NCBI GenBank assembly: GCA_018713745.1
Contig: DVOH01000009.1
Coordinates: forward strand, 1-36,555
Length of the DNA: 36,555 nt
Source of the DNA: Candidatus Stercoripulliclostridium merdipullorum
GTDB taxonomy: Bacteria; Bacillota; Clostridia; Christensenellales; DTU072
Direction of reading: 5' to 3'
Each line of letters begins with the position of its first letter. The stretch's first letter is position 1. Both the position numbers and the translations under genes were made by a program. The notes below the pieces were generated by a model that had not been told where the DNA came from, did not search any database, and was given only the letters and a program-made list of their open reading frames with translations. This document shows positions 18,832 to 26,991 of this stretch, piece after piece.

Positions 18832-19365
18832 ATGGAGATCGGATCCAAAATCAAAGCGATCAGACTGCAGCGAGGACTGACACAAGGGGAGCTTGCCAGC
18901 CGTTGCGAGTTGACCAAAGGTTACATCAGTCAGCTCGAAAACGATATTGCTTCGCCGTCGATCGGTACGCTGATCGACATTCTCAACGTGTTGGGCGTAA
19001 CGCCGCAGGACTTTTTTACCGAGCCCAAAGCCGAAAAAATCGTATTTACCAAACAAGACTTTTTCGAATCGGAAAACGGAGACGGTCAGAACATCTGGCT
19101 GATCCCCAATTCCCAAAAAAACGAAATGGAACCGATTATCCTGGTTTTGCCGCCCGAAGGCGCGTCGGACGTGCGCTATCCCTTCGAAGGGGAGGAATTC
19201 GGGTATGTACTGGAAGGCAAAATCCGCATCGATACCGATACTGCATCGTACGAAGCCAAAAAGGGCGAAGCTTTTTATATCGACGGCAAGCACGAACATC
19301 GGATCATTAACATCACGGCAAAAACGGCGCGAATCGTCTGGGTGACGACGCCGAGCAATTTTTAA
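18832..19365 (+). CDS. XRE-family transcriptional regulator with cupin sensor domain (PuuR-like)
   Basis: An N-terminal helix-turn-helix covers residues 7-61 (the recognition region includes [22 protein letters not shown]). A C-terminal cupin beta-barrel covers about 100-172 ([20 protein letters not shown] and [16 protein letters not shown]). This two-domain layout at about 180 residues is typical of regulators that sense small molecules and control adjacent transport or catabolic genes; PuuR, the putrescine regulator, is one example. It is the first gene of the operon, 10 bp before potA, so it likely controls polyamine uptake and itself. Direct and inverted repeats just upstream of its promoter are candidate operators. 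The ligand (putrescine or spermidine) is inferred from context only. Confidence 0.9.
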   Translation: MEIGSKIKAIRLQRGLTQGELASRCELTKGYISQLENDIASPSIGTLIDILNVLGVTPQDFFTEPKAEKIVFTKQDFFESENGDGQNIWLIPNSQKNEMEPIILVLPPEGASDVRYPFEGEEFGYVLEGKIRIDTDTASYEAKKGEAFYIDGKHEHRIINITAKTARIVWVTTPSNF

Positions 19366-19375
19366 GGAGAAAGCA

Positions 19376-20815
19376 ATGGCAGACAACAAAAAAATCATCG
19401 AACTGTGCAACGTCACCAAAGAGTACGACGGCAAAGCCGTTGTCAAAAACGTCAGTTTTTCGATTAAGAAAGGGGAGTTTGTTACGTTTCTCGGGCCTTC
19501 GGGCTGCGGCAAAACGACGACCCTCCGGATGATCGCCGGGTTCGAAATTCCGACGAGCGGAAAGATTCTGTTCGAAGGCGAGGACATCACCAAAATTCCG
19601 CCGCACTGTCGCAAAGTCAATACGGTATTTCAGAAATACGCTCTGTTTCCGCATCTTAACGTGTTCAACAACATCGCATTCGGGCTGAAGCTGAAAGCGG
19701 TGCCGACGGGAGAATTTGTCACGGACAAAAAGGGCAACCGTTACGAAAAGATGCGCAAGTACACCAAGCAGGAAATTGCGGCAAAGGTCAACGACGCGCT
19801 GAAGATGGTTGACCTCGAAGATTACGGACACCGTAACGTCAACAGTCTTTCGGGCGGACAGCAACAGCGTGTTGCCATCGCGCGCGCCCTGGTCAACGAA
19901 CCCGAAATTCTGCTTTTGGACGAACCGCTCGGAGCGTTGGATCTCAAAATGCGCAAGGACATGCAGATCGAGCTGATGAGTATGCACAAAAAGATCGGCA
20001 TTACCTTTGTTTACGTTACGCACGATCAGGAGGAAGCTCTGACCATGAGCGACACCATCGTCGTTATGAAAGACGGCGTAATCCAGCAGATCGGCACGCC
20101 GCAGAAGATTTACGACGAACCGGCAAACGCTTTTGTCGCAGACTTCATCGGCGAAAGTAACATTTTGTCCGGCACGATGATCGAAGATTACAAGGTCAGC
20201 TTTATCGGCAGAGAATTCGAATGTGTGGACAAAGGCTTCAAGGAAAATCAGCCCGTTGACGTGATCGTGCGTCCCGAAGATATTTATATCATCAAAGGCG
20301 ATCCCGAGAAAGGTATGTTCAAGGCAACGGTTACCTCTTCGGTTTTCAAAGGCGATCATTACGAAATTCTTGCCGAACACGAAGGGAGCGAAATTCAGAT
20401 TGTCGAAAACACCGAGTGTATCGTAGGGGAGGAGATCGGTGTATTCATTAAGCCGTTCGATATCCATATCATGAACAAAGCACGCATCATCAACGAGATC
20501 GAAACCGAAATGCTTGAGGACGGCAAAGTCGAAATTTGCGGAGCGGAATTCGAAACGGGGTCCGATCTGCCTGCCGGAACCAAGGTTAAGCTCAGCATTG
20601 CCTTTGACAAAGTCGACGTCGTTGACGACGAAGAGGACGGCGCAATCGGTGCCGATGTCGTATCGAGCATTTACAAAGGAAGCTATTATCAGGTCGTATT
20701 GCGTACCGATCACGACTATGACTTCTTTGTCGACACCACCGACGAATGGCTGAAAAACGACCGTGTGGGAATCAATATTGCCCCCAAGGATATCCAAGTG
20801 GAGGCGATCGGCTGA
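19376..20815 (+). CDS. potA: Polyamine ABC transporter ATP-binding protein, extended
   Basis: PotA hydrolyses ATP to drive spermidine/putrescine import through PotB and PotC. It carries Walker [10 protein letters not shown] (40-48), the Q-loop at Gln86, signature LSGGQQQR (158-165), Walker B ILLLDEP (178-184) and the switch His216. The protein is 479 residues against about 350-380 usual. Two features explain the extra length. One is an insertion in the helical subdomain of about 20 residues (110-130, [21 protein letters not shown]). The other is a second C-terminal TOBE-like unit: residues 272-366 and 380-477 repeat the pattern V-x-F/I-x-G-x-E-F ... SS-[VI]-[FY]-KG-x-[HY]-Y. An AAGGAGA site precedes the ATG. 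The stop lies 1 nt before potB. Confidence 0.95.
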   Translation: MADNKKIIELCNVTKEYDGKAVVKNVSFSIKKGEFVTFLGPSGCGKTTTLRMIAGFEIPTSGKILFEGEDITKIPPHCRKVNTVFQKYALFPHLNVFNNIAFGLKLKAVPTGEFVTDKKGNRYEKMRKYTKQEIAAKVNDALKMVDLEDYGHRNVNSLSGGQQQRVAIARALVNEPEILLLDEPLGALDLKMRKDMQIELMSMHKKIGITFVYVTHDQEEALTMSDTIVVMKDGVIQQIGTPQKIYDEPANAFVADFIGESNILSGTMIEDYKVSFIGREFECVDKGFKENQPVDVIVRPEDIYIIKGDPEKGMFKATVTSSVFKGDHYEILAEHEGSEIQIVENTECIVGEEIGVFIKPFDIHIMNKARIINEIETEMLEDGKVEICGAEFETGSDLPAGTKVKLSIAFDKVDVVDDEEDGAIGADVVSSIYKGSYYQVVLRTDHDYDFFVDTTDEWLKNDRVGINIAPKDIQVEAIG

Positions 20816-20816
20816 C

Positions 20817-21623
20817 ATGAAAAAACTTTCTTCGATGATCAAAAATTTCAGGATCACGCGCAGTGTGTTCAGCTTGCCTTACGTTATCTTTATGATGCTG
20901 TTTATTCTTGCGCCCTTGGTATTGATCCTGGTCAACGCGTTTCTGGCGGAAGGAAAGGTGACGTTTGACAACTTTGTCAACTTTTTCACCAATCGCGCAG
21001 GGCTGACGGTATTGCTCAACAGTTTGCTGGTCGGCGTCATCACGACGGGACTCTGCCTGTTGATCGGCTATCCCGCCGCGTACCTTTTGTCCAAACAGAG
21101 TTCGGGGCGCATCCTCGTCATCTTCTTTATGCTTCCGATGTGGGTCAACTTTTTGATCCGTACCTTGTCCACGAAGGCGATCTTCGAGGCGATCGGCGTC
21201 GAACTCGGATGGTTCACCGTCATTTTCGGTATGGTGTACAATTATCTGCCCTTCATGATTTTGCCCCTCCATACCGCTCTTGCCGGCATCGACAAAAGCT
21301 ATGCCGAAGCCGCTGCCGACCTCGGTGCCAATCCCGTTGCGGCTTTTGTCAAAACTACGCTCCCGATGTCGGTCTCGGGGATTATCAGCGGCATTACGAT
21401 GGTTTTTGTTCCTACGATTTCCACGTTTGCCATTACCGAGATCCTCTCCAATCGCAATATTTATCTCTTCGGTGACAGCATTCAGATGAAGTTTCTTGTC
21501 AGCGGCGACGTCGGCATCGGCAGCGTGATGAGTTTAATTATGCTGTTGTTTGTCCTGATCTCCAATTTTATCCTCAACCGCTTCCATAAGAAATCCGAAA
21601 CAAAGGGGAAAAACGTATGGTAA
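20817..21623 (+). CDS. potB: Polyamine ABC transporter permease
   Basis: This is one of the two membrane subunits of the polyamine importer, about 268 residues with around six membrane helices. The ABC-permease EAA loop is visible as YAEAAADLGANPVAAFVKTTLP, the contact site for PotA. The ATG at 20817 is chosen because GTGGAGG (20798-20804) precedes it and it follows the potA stop directly; an in-frame upstream ATG at 20763 lies inside potA and would add a hydrophilic, unrelated tail. It overlaps potC by 7 nt. Confidence 0.94.
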   Translation: MKKLSSMIKNFRITRSVFSLPYVIFMMLFILAPLVLILVNAFLAEGKVTFDNFVNFFTNRAGLTVLLNSLLVGVITTGLCLLIGYPAAYLLSKQSSGRILVIFFMLPMWVNFLIRTLSTKAIFEAIGVELGWFTVIFGMVYNYLPFMILPLHTALAGIDKSYAEAAADLGANPVAAFVKTTLPMSVSGIISGITMVFVPTISTFAITEILSNRNIYLFGDSIQMKFLVSGDVGIGSVMSLIMLLFVLISNFILNRFHKKSETKGKNVW

Positions 21624-22414
21624 AGAAGATTCTCGGCAACTGCTATCTCTATTTGTTGTTACTGATTTTGTACCTCCCCGTGGTGCTGGTGATTGTATAT
21701 TCCTTCTCCAATACCGCAAACTTCACCTGGAGCAACGGGTTTACGTTTGACGCCTATATTGCGATGTTCAAAAGCAGCAAGGCGCCCGCATTGTGGGACG
21801 CCGTCAAAAATACCTTTATCATCGCGGCGGTTTCGGGCGTTGCCTCCACCGTGCTCGGTACGACGGCTGCAATCGGAATTTTCAATTACAAACGTCGCGC
21901 CCGTGCCGTGGTCGAAAGCATCAATCAGCTTCCCGTCGTCAACTCCGAAGTTGTCATGGCTGTTTCGCTGTTGTTGTTTTTCTCCTCCTTGCAAATACCG
22001 CTCGGATATCCTTCGCTGATTCTCGGTCATATCTCGTTCTGTACGCCTTATGTCGTACTCAACATTCTGCCGCGCCTCGAACAGATGGATCCCAATATCT
22101 ACGAAGCGGCACTCGATCTCGGTGCCAATCCCTTCAAAGCGATGATCAAAGTCATCATCCCGTATATCTTCCCGAGTATCGTGTCGGGAGCGGTTCTGGC
22201 GTTCGCGCTGTCGATGGACGACTTCATCATCACCCAGATCAACAAGGGCGCCGCAAGCGGCATCAATACGCTGTCGACCTTCATTTATTCCGACGCCCGC
22301 GTCAAAGGGTTGGAACCGTTCTGGTTTGCCGTATTCTCGATTATCTTTATCATCATGCTTACCACGCTTCTCGTTATCAATCTGCGCAAACAAAAGAAGG
22401 AGGACGTCAAATGA
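21617..22414 (+). CDS. potC: Polyamine ABC transporter permease
   Basis: The second membrane subunit, 265 residues, has about six helices. The N-terminal helix is rich in Leu (LYLLLLILYLPVVLVIVYSFSN). The EAA loop reads YEAALDLGANPFKAMIKVIIPYIFPS. The region ALSMDDFIITQ is typical of PotC/PotI permeases. The start overlaps the potB end by 7 nt and the stop overlaps the potD start by 4 nt, indicating coupled translation and fixed stoichiometry. Confidence 0.95.
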   Translation: MVKKILGNCYLYLLLLILYLPVVLVIVYSFSNTANFTWSNGFTFDAYIAMFKSSKAPALWDAVKNTFIIAAVSGVASTVLGTTAAIGIFNYKRRARAVVESINQLPVVNSEVVMAVSLLLFFSSLQIPLGYPSLILGHISFCTPYVVLNILPRLEQMDPNIYEAALDLGANPFKAMIKVIIPYIFPSIVSGAVLAFALSMDDFIITQINKGAASGINTLSTFIYSDARVKGLEPFWFAVFSIIFIIMLTTLLVINLRKQKKEDVK

Positions 22415-23775
22415 AACGCTTAACGCTTGCTTTGATCTTCGTGCTCGCTTTGACGGCGGCACTTTTCCCCGCACTTTCGTTTGGCGCAGTTGCGGATGCC
22501 GCAACCGAAGTTTTGGTAGTCTATAACTGGGAAGAGTATATCAGCTTGCGCGGAGAAGAAGACCCCGACGATCTCGAAGAACGTGACCTTGTCGCAGGGT
22601 TTCAGCGCTACTACAAAGCTATGACCGGCAACTCCATCGAAGTCCGCTATACGACCTTCGATACCAACGAAACGATGATGGAAACGTTGCGCGGAACGAT
22701 CGATTTGATCTGCCCTTCGGAGTACGCCATTCAGCGCCTGAAGTCGCAGGACAAGCTGATGTCGCTGACCGAAGCGCAACAGCGTTCGGGCTACACCTTG
22801 CAAAACAAAGGCAACATCAATCCCGTCATCTATGATCGCGTCGAAAAGGCGGGGATGGCAATCGGCGATTATTTTGTCCCGTATATGTGGGGAACGCTCG
22901 GGATTATGTACAATGCCGACGTCGTGACCGAAGCCGATCTCGAAGCGGGATACGGGATCTTGTGGAACGCCGCGGGCAATCCTCAACTCAACAAAAATAT
23001 CTTTTTGAAAGACAGCATCCGTGACACCTATGTCGCAGCCGTCCTGTATCTCAAAGAGCAAAACCGTCTGGAAGGCACGCCCTACGAAGATTACACGGTA
23101 CAGGAACTGATCAACTGTACCGACACAACCATGCTGTCGCTTGCCGAAAACGCGTTGATCGAGCAGAAGGCTGTCAACAAGGGATACGGCGTCGACAACG
23201 ATAAAGTAGAACTGATGAAAGGAACGGCTTATGTCGATCTTGCCTGGAGCGGGGACGCTGTTTACTCCATCGACGAGGCGGAAGAGGGCGTCAATCTCGA
23301 TTATTTTGTCCCCGAAGTCGGCGGAAATATCTGGTTTGACGGCTGGGCGATTCCCAAAGACAATGCCCGCAACCTGAAAGCCGCGCTGATGTTTATCGAT
23401 TACTTGTGCTTGCCGGTTTCCGCCGTCAAAAATATGGACTTTATCGGCTATACGTCTGCCGTTGATGCAAGCGCGATTCTTGCCGACGAAGAGGCGGTAC
23501 AGCTTCTTGCCGATTACGAATACGATGTCGACGAATTTTTTGCCGATCCCGTCCGCTATCCCGATACGAGCAGCGAAAATCTCGGGGTCATGCAGGATTT
23601 CGGTGCGCGCAATTCGGCGGCAAACGCCATGTGGGAGAACGTCAAAGCCTATGGCGGTACGCCTTGGATTCTGTGGGTTGTCGTAGGAGTGATTGCCATT
23701 GTCGGTCTGGGACTCGGCGTGGCGTTCTATTTCGCCGGTCACTATGTGCCGCGTCTTAAAAAAATAAAGTCTTAA
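22411..23775 (+). CDS. potD: Polyamine-binding protein of the ABC transporter, with C-terminal membrane anchor
   Basis: PotD captures spermidine/putrescine outside the membrane and delivers it to PotBC. The start at 22411 follows AAGGAGGACG and overlaps potC as ATGA. The 454-residue product begins with a signal peptide (residues 1-31, ending near VADAA). The mature domain starts LVVYNWEEYIS, the PotD/PotF pattern, and shows YFVPYMWGTLGIMYN, LAWSGDAVYSI and WFDGWAIPKDNA as in polyamine-binding proteins. There is no lipobox cysteine. Instead a strong helix at about 419-443 (WILWVVVGVIAIVGLGLGVAFYF) followed by PRLKKIKS suggests a C-terminal membrane anchor. The family is usually about 350 residues and, in Gram-positives, a lipoprotein. 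Confidence 0.94.
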   Translation: MKRLTLALIFVLALTAALFPALSFGAVADAATEVLVVYNWEEYISLRGEEDPDDLEERDLVAGFQRYYKAMTGNSIEVRYTTFDTNETMMETLRGTIDLICPSEYAIQRLKSQDKLMSLTEAQQRSGYTLQNKGNINPVIYDRVEKAGMAIGDYFVPYMWGTLGIMYNADVVTEADLEAGYGILWNAAGNPQLNKNIFLKDSIRDTYVAAVLYLKEQNRLEGTPYEDYTVQELINCTDTTMLSLAENALIEQKAVNKGYGVDNDKVELMKGTAYVDLAWSGDAVYSIDEAEEGVNLDYFVPEVGGNIWFDGWAIPKDNARNLKAALMFIDYLCLPVSAVKNMDFIGYTSAVDASAILADEEAVQLLADYEYDVDEFFADPVRYPDTSSENLGVMQDFGARNSAANAMWENVKAYGGTPWILWVVVGVIAIVGLGLGVAFYFAGHYVPRLKKIKS

Positions 23776-23808
23776 TCCGTTCGGATCAACTCATCGTTTC
23801 AATGGAAG

Positions 23809-23840
23809 AAAAAAGGCAACTCTTGGAAGTTGCCTTTTTT
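23809..23840 (+). terminator. Rho-independent terminator of the pot operon
   Basis: GGCAACT (23815-23821) pairs with AGTTGCC (23828-23834) around a 6-nt loop, flanked by A- and T-runs that extend the stem. Confidence 0.93.
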
Positions 23841-23912
23841 GCAAACGATCGGGATGCGCCGCCAATATGGGGTAAAACAAAACAAAAGCGAAGATCAAAT
23901 TGGTTTTCCCCC

Positions 23913-23941
23913 TTGAAATCGGCTTTTATATTATATATAAT
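23913..23941 (+). promoter_or_regulatory. Promoter of the alpha-mannosidase gene
   Basis: TTGAAA (23913-23918), a 17-bp spacer and TATAAT (23936-23941) lie 29 bp before the start codon, in an AT-rich stretch. AGGGAG at 23959-23964 is the ribosome binding site. Confidence 0.85.
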
Positions 23942-23970
23942 AAATATAGCTTTATTTTAGGGAGTAATCA

Positions 23971-26901
23971 ATGAATCAACAAGTCAGATTAAGTCTGCAC
24001 CGCCTTTTCGGCGCGGCAGGAATGATTCGGCAAAAGGTCTATACCCGCCTTGCCAGTTTTTGCGTGGAATATGCGCATTCCGACGAACCCGTTCCGTTTG
24101 AAAAGAGAAAGGAACTCAAGTATCTTCCCATCGCACCCGGACAGTGCTGGTCCGATATCCCGTACGGATGCGGGTGGTTCCATCTGACGGCAACCGTCCC
24201 CCAAAAAGCCAAAGGCAAACACGTTGCGTTTCTGATTGCGTTGGGCGGGGAAGGCTGTCTGATCGACAACGACGGAAACCCCGTTGACGGGCTGACCAAA
24301 ATCGGCGGATTCATCGAAGCGTTGCAACCGGCGGTGGCAAAGCGTCTGATCGAATACAAGCAGAATGCGGACGGGGGAGAAACGTTGGATCTTTGGATCG
24401 AAGCGGGCAACAATCACATGTTGAGCGACATCTTCAAACGTGCGTATTTCAAGCAGGCGGACATTGTCGAGGTACGCGACGACATCAAGGCGTATTATTA
24501 TGACTATCTTGCTCTGTTGATGCAGGCGGGTGTCTGTGAAGAAGGGAAGCGTTATACGATCACGGCGGCGCTGAAAGCATCCCGCAAAGCGGCAAAGCAT
24601 TACGCGCCCGAGGACGTTGCCAATGCGCGTGCCGTTCTTGCGGAGGAGATGAAAAACGGGGAACAAAATCCTTATACCGTTTATGCGACGGGACACGCCC
24701 ATCTCGATCTTGCATGGCTTTGGCCCATCCGCGAGACCAAGCGGAAAGCGGTGCGTACCTTTACCAACGCGTTGACGAATATCGAAAAATACGACGGCTA
24801 TATCTTCGGCGCCAGTCAGCCCCAACAGTTTGCCTGGATGGAAAAGGAATATCCCACCTTATTTGCCCGCATCAAAGAGCAGGTCGAAGCGGGCAGAATC
24901 GAAGTCCAGGGCGGGATGTGGGTCGAGTGCGATACCAACGTTACCTCGGGCGAATCGCTGATTCGTCAGAACCTGTACGGAAAGCGGTACTGGAAAGAAA
25001 AATTCGGCAAGGATATGAATTTCTGTTGGTTGCCGGACGTATTCGGTTTCAGCGGCAATCTTCCTCAAATTCTTAAGAAGTGCGGGATGGACTACTTCCT
25101 GACGATCAAACTCAGCTGGTGCGAACACAACAAATTCCCGCATCGCACGTTTGTATGGGAGGGGATTGACGACAGTTCGGTACTGGTCAGCATGCCGCCC
25201 GAAGAGACCTACAACAGCGACGGTACGCCGTACGGCATCGCAAAAGCCGTCAAGAATTTCCCCGAAAAGGATGTTTTGCAAGAGTTCCAGATGCTATATG
25301 GGATCGGGGACGGGGGCGGCGGACCCGGAGAAGGGCATATCGAGTCGGTGATGCGTGAAGGGCATATGGCAGGGATGCCTAAGGTCGTTATGACGCCGGC
25401 GCAGGCATATTTCGATCGCTTGGGCGGATATGCCGACAAATTACCGCGTTATAAGGGAGAATTGTACCTCGAAAAGCATCAGGGAACCTATACCACGCAA
25501 GGTAAAAACAAGTGGTATAACCGTAAGATCGAAACCCTTTTGCACAACGTCGAGCTGGTCGGCGCGGCGGCGTCGCTCAACGGATATTGCTATCCTGCCG
25601 CCCGCGTGGAGGAAATCTGGAAAGAAGTTTTGTTGTACCAGTTCCACGACATTATCCCGGGGTCGAGCATCAAACGGGTTTATGACGAAAGCGTGGCGCG
25701 CTACGGCATTCTGTATGACGAACTGGAAGCTATCGAGCGGGACGCCTTGTCTTATCTCAAGGGAGAAGGGGACAATGCCCTCAATGCGACGAGCTACGAC
25801 ATCGATCGCGTTGTCGAACGGAACGGGAAATATTATCGTTTCCGCGCGCCTGCCTACGGGACGGGCGCACTGATCCCGGCGGAAGAAAATCCTGCCTTGA
25901 AAGCCGAAAACGGCGTTCTTGAAAACGAGTATCTCCGCGTGACGATCGGCAAGGACGGCAATCTCGATCAGATTGTCGTCAAAGAAACGGGCAAGGAGTA
26001 TGCCGGTCGGTTTATGAACCGCCTGAACGTATACCGCGACAAACGGCTCTATTACAATGCCTGGGATATCGACATCAATTATACCAAAAAAGCGCCGACG
26101 GCATTTACGTTGGAGTCCGTGTCGTATCAGACCGAAAGCGGCGCGGCGATTGCCGTCTGCAAGTATCGTTACGGCAAATCGACGCTGACCCAGAAGATCG
26201 AGCTGAAGTCGGGGAGCCGCCTGGTCGAATTTACGACGACGGTTGACTGGCAGGAAACGCACAAGATGCTTCGTGCCGAATTCCGTCCCGCCGTGTTTGC
26301 ACCGCAGGTGACTTGCGATATTCAGCTGGGCAACCTCAAACGTTCGACCGGAGATCAAAGCAAGATCGAAAAGGCGCAGTTTGAAATTTCGGCGCACAAA
26401 TGGATCGACGTTTCGGAGAACGGATACGGGTTAAGCGTGCTGTCCGACTGCAAATACGGCTGGCGCGTCAAAGAAGGTCTGATTTCGCTTAACATGTTGC
26501 GCAGCCCGATGTGGCCTGCCAAAAACGCCGACAAAGGAACGCATACCATCCGATACGCACTGTATCCCCACGAGGGAGACTGCTATGAAGCCAATACCGC
26601 GCGGGAAGGCTACTTCTTCAACAATCCGCCGATCGCGGCAGAAGGGAGTGCGATGCAATCCTTTGTTGCAAGCGACAATCCGCATGTCGTCGTCGAAACC
26701 GTCAAGCCGTCCGAAAACGGTGAAGGGATTATCGTCAGAATGTACGAGGATAGCGGAGCAAGCACGACGGCGAAACTCAGCGTTTCGTTCCCGTACCGAA
26801 GCATGGTCGAAACCGATCTGATCGAAACCGAACTCGGCGCAATCGACGATCTGACGCTGACGTTCAAACCGTTTGAAATCCGCACCTTCCTGTTCCGCTG
26901 A
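23971..26901 (+). CDS. Alpha-mannosidase, glycoside hydrolase family 38
   Basis: A retaining, metal-dependent exo-alpha-mannosidase of 976 residues with no signal peptide, so probably cytoplasmic. The N-terminal beta-sandwich region precedes the catalytic barrel. The metal motif is GHAHLDLAWLWP (241-252), with His244 and Asp246 as expected ligands. The nucleophile is Asp356 in WLPDVFGFSG. MWVECDTNVTSGESLIRQ and FHDIIPGSS (His559-Asp560) are further GH38 hallmarks, as is the loop GDGGGGPGEGH. The C-terminal third is the large beta-sandwich of the family. It is monocistronic and convergent with a GPH-family sugar transporter that may bring in mannosides. Substrate linkage cannot be told from sequence. 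Confidence 0.95.
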   Translation: MNQQVRLSLHRLFGAAGMIRQKVYTRLASFCVEYAHSDEPVPFEKRKELKYLPIAPGQCWSDIPYGCGWFHLTATVPQKAKGKHVAFLIALGGEGCLIDNDGNPVDGLTKIGGFIEALQPAVAKRLIEYKQNADGGETLDLWIEAGNNHMLSDIFKRAYFKQADIVEVRDDIKAYYYDYLALLMQAGVCEEGKRYTITAALKASRKAAKHYAPEDVANARAVLAEEMKNGEQNPYTVYATGHAHLDLAWLWPIRETKRKAVRTFTNALTNIEKYDGYIFGASQPQQFAWMEKEYPTLFARIKEQVEAGRIEVQGGMWVECDTNVTSGESLIRQNLYGKRYWKEKFGKDMNFCWLPDVFGFSGNLPQILKKCGMDYFLTIKLSWCEHNKFPHRTFVWEGIDDSSVLVSMPPEETYNSDGTPYGIAKAVKNFPEKDVLQEFQMLYGIGDGGGGPGEGHIESVMREGHMAGMPKVVMTPAQAYFDRLGGYADKLPRYKGELYLEKHQGTYTTQGKNKWYNRKIETLLHNVELVGAAASLNGYCYPAARVEEIWKEVLLYQFHDIIPGSSIKRVYDESVARYGILYDELEAIERDALSYLKGEGDNALNATSYDIDRVVERNGKYYRFRAPAYGTGALIPAEENPALKAENGVLENEYLRVTIGKDGNLDQIVVKETGKEYAGRFMNRLNVYRDKRLYYNAWDIDINYTKKAPTAFTLESVSYQTESGAAIAVCKYRYGKSTLTQKIELKSGSRLVEFTTTVDWQETHKMLRAEFRPAVFAPQVTCDIQLGNLKRSTGDQSKIEKAQFEISAHKWIDVSENGYGLSVLSDCKYGWRVKEGLISLNMLRSPMWPAKNADKGTHTIRYALYPHEGDCYEANTAREGYFFNNPPIAAEGSAMQSFVASDNPHVVVETVKPSENGEGIIVRMYEDSGASTTAKLSVSFPYRSMVETDLIETELGAIDDLTLTFKPFEIRTFLFR

Positions 26902-26913
26902 GCGGAGGGAGTC

Positions 26914-26937
26914 CGATCGGCGGTCGAACGCCGATCG
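26914..26937. other. Perfect 9-bp inverted repeat in the 3' region of the mannosidase
   Basis: CGATCGGCG (26914-26922) pairs with CGCCGATCG (26929-26937) around GTCGAA. No T-run follows on either strand, so it is not itself a classic terminator. It could protect the mRNA end or act with the terminator 13 bp downstream. Confidence 0.6.
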
Positions 26938-26949
26938 AAAGCGTATCAA

Positions 26950-26976
26950 AAAAGCGGGTCGTGAGACCCGCTTTTG
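26950..26976. terminator. Shared bidirectional terminator between convergent mannosidase and transporter genes
   Basis: AAGCGGGTC (26952-26960) pairs with GACCCGCTT (26965-26973) around GTGA. An A-run on the left and a T-run on the right make it work on both strands. It lies 50 bp after the mannosidase stop and 15 bp after the transporter stop. Confidence 0.9.
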
Positions 26977-26991
26977 TTGTATGGCTACGGA

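Noticed and set aside
20763..20816. N-terminal extension of potB starting inside potA
   Set aside because: It would add a short hydrophilic tail with no homology; ATG at 20817 has a ribosome binding site and directly follows the potA stop.
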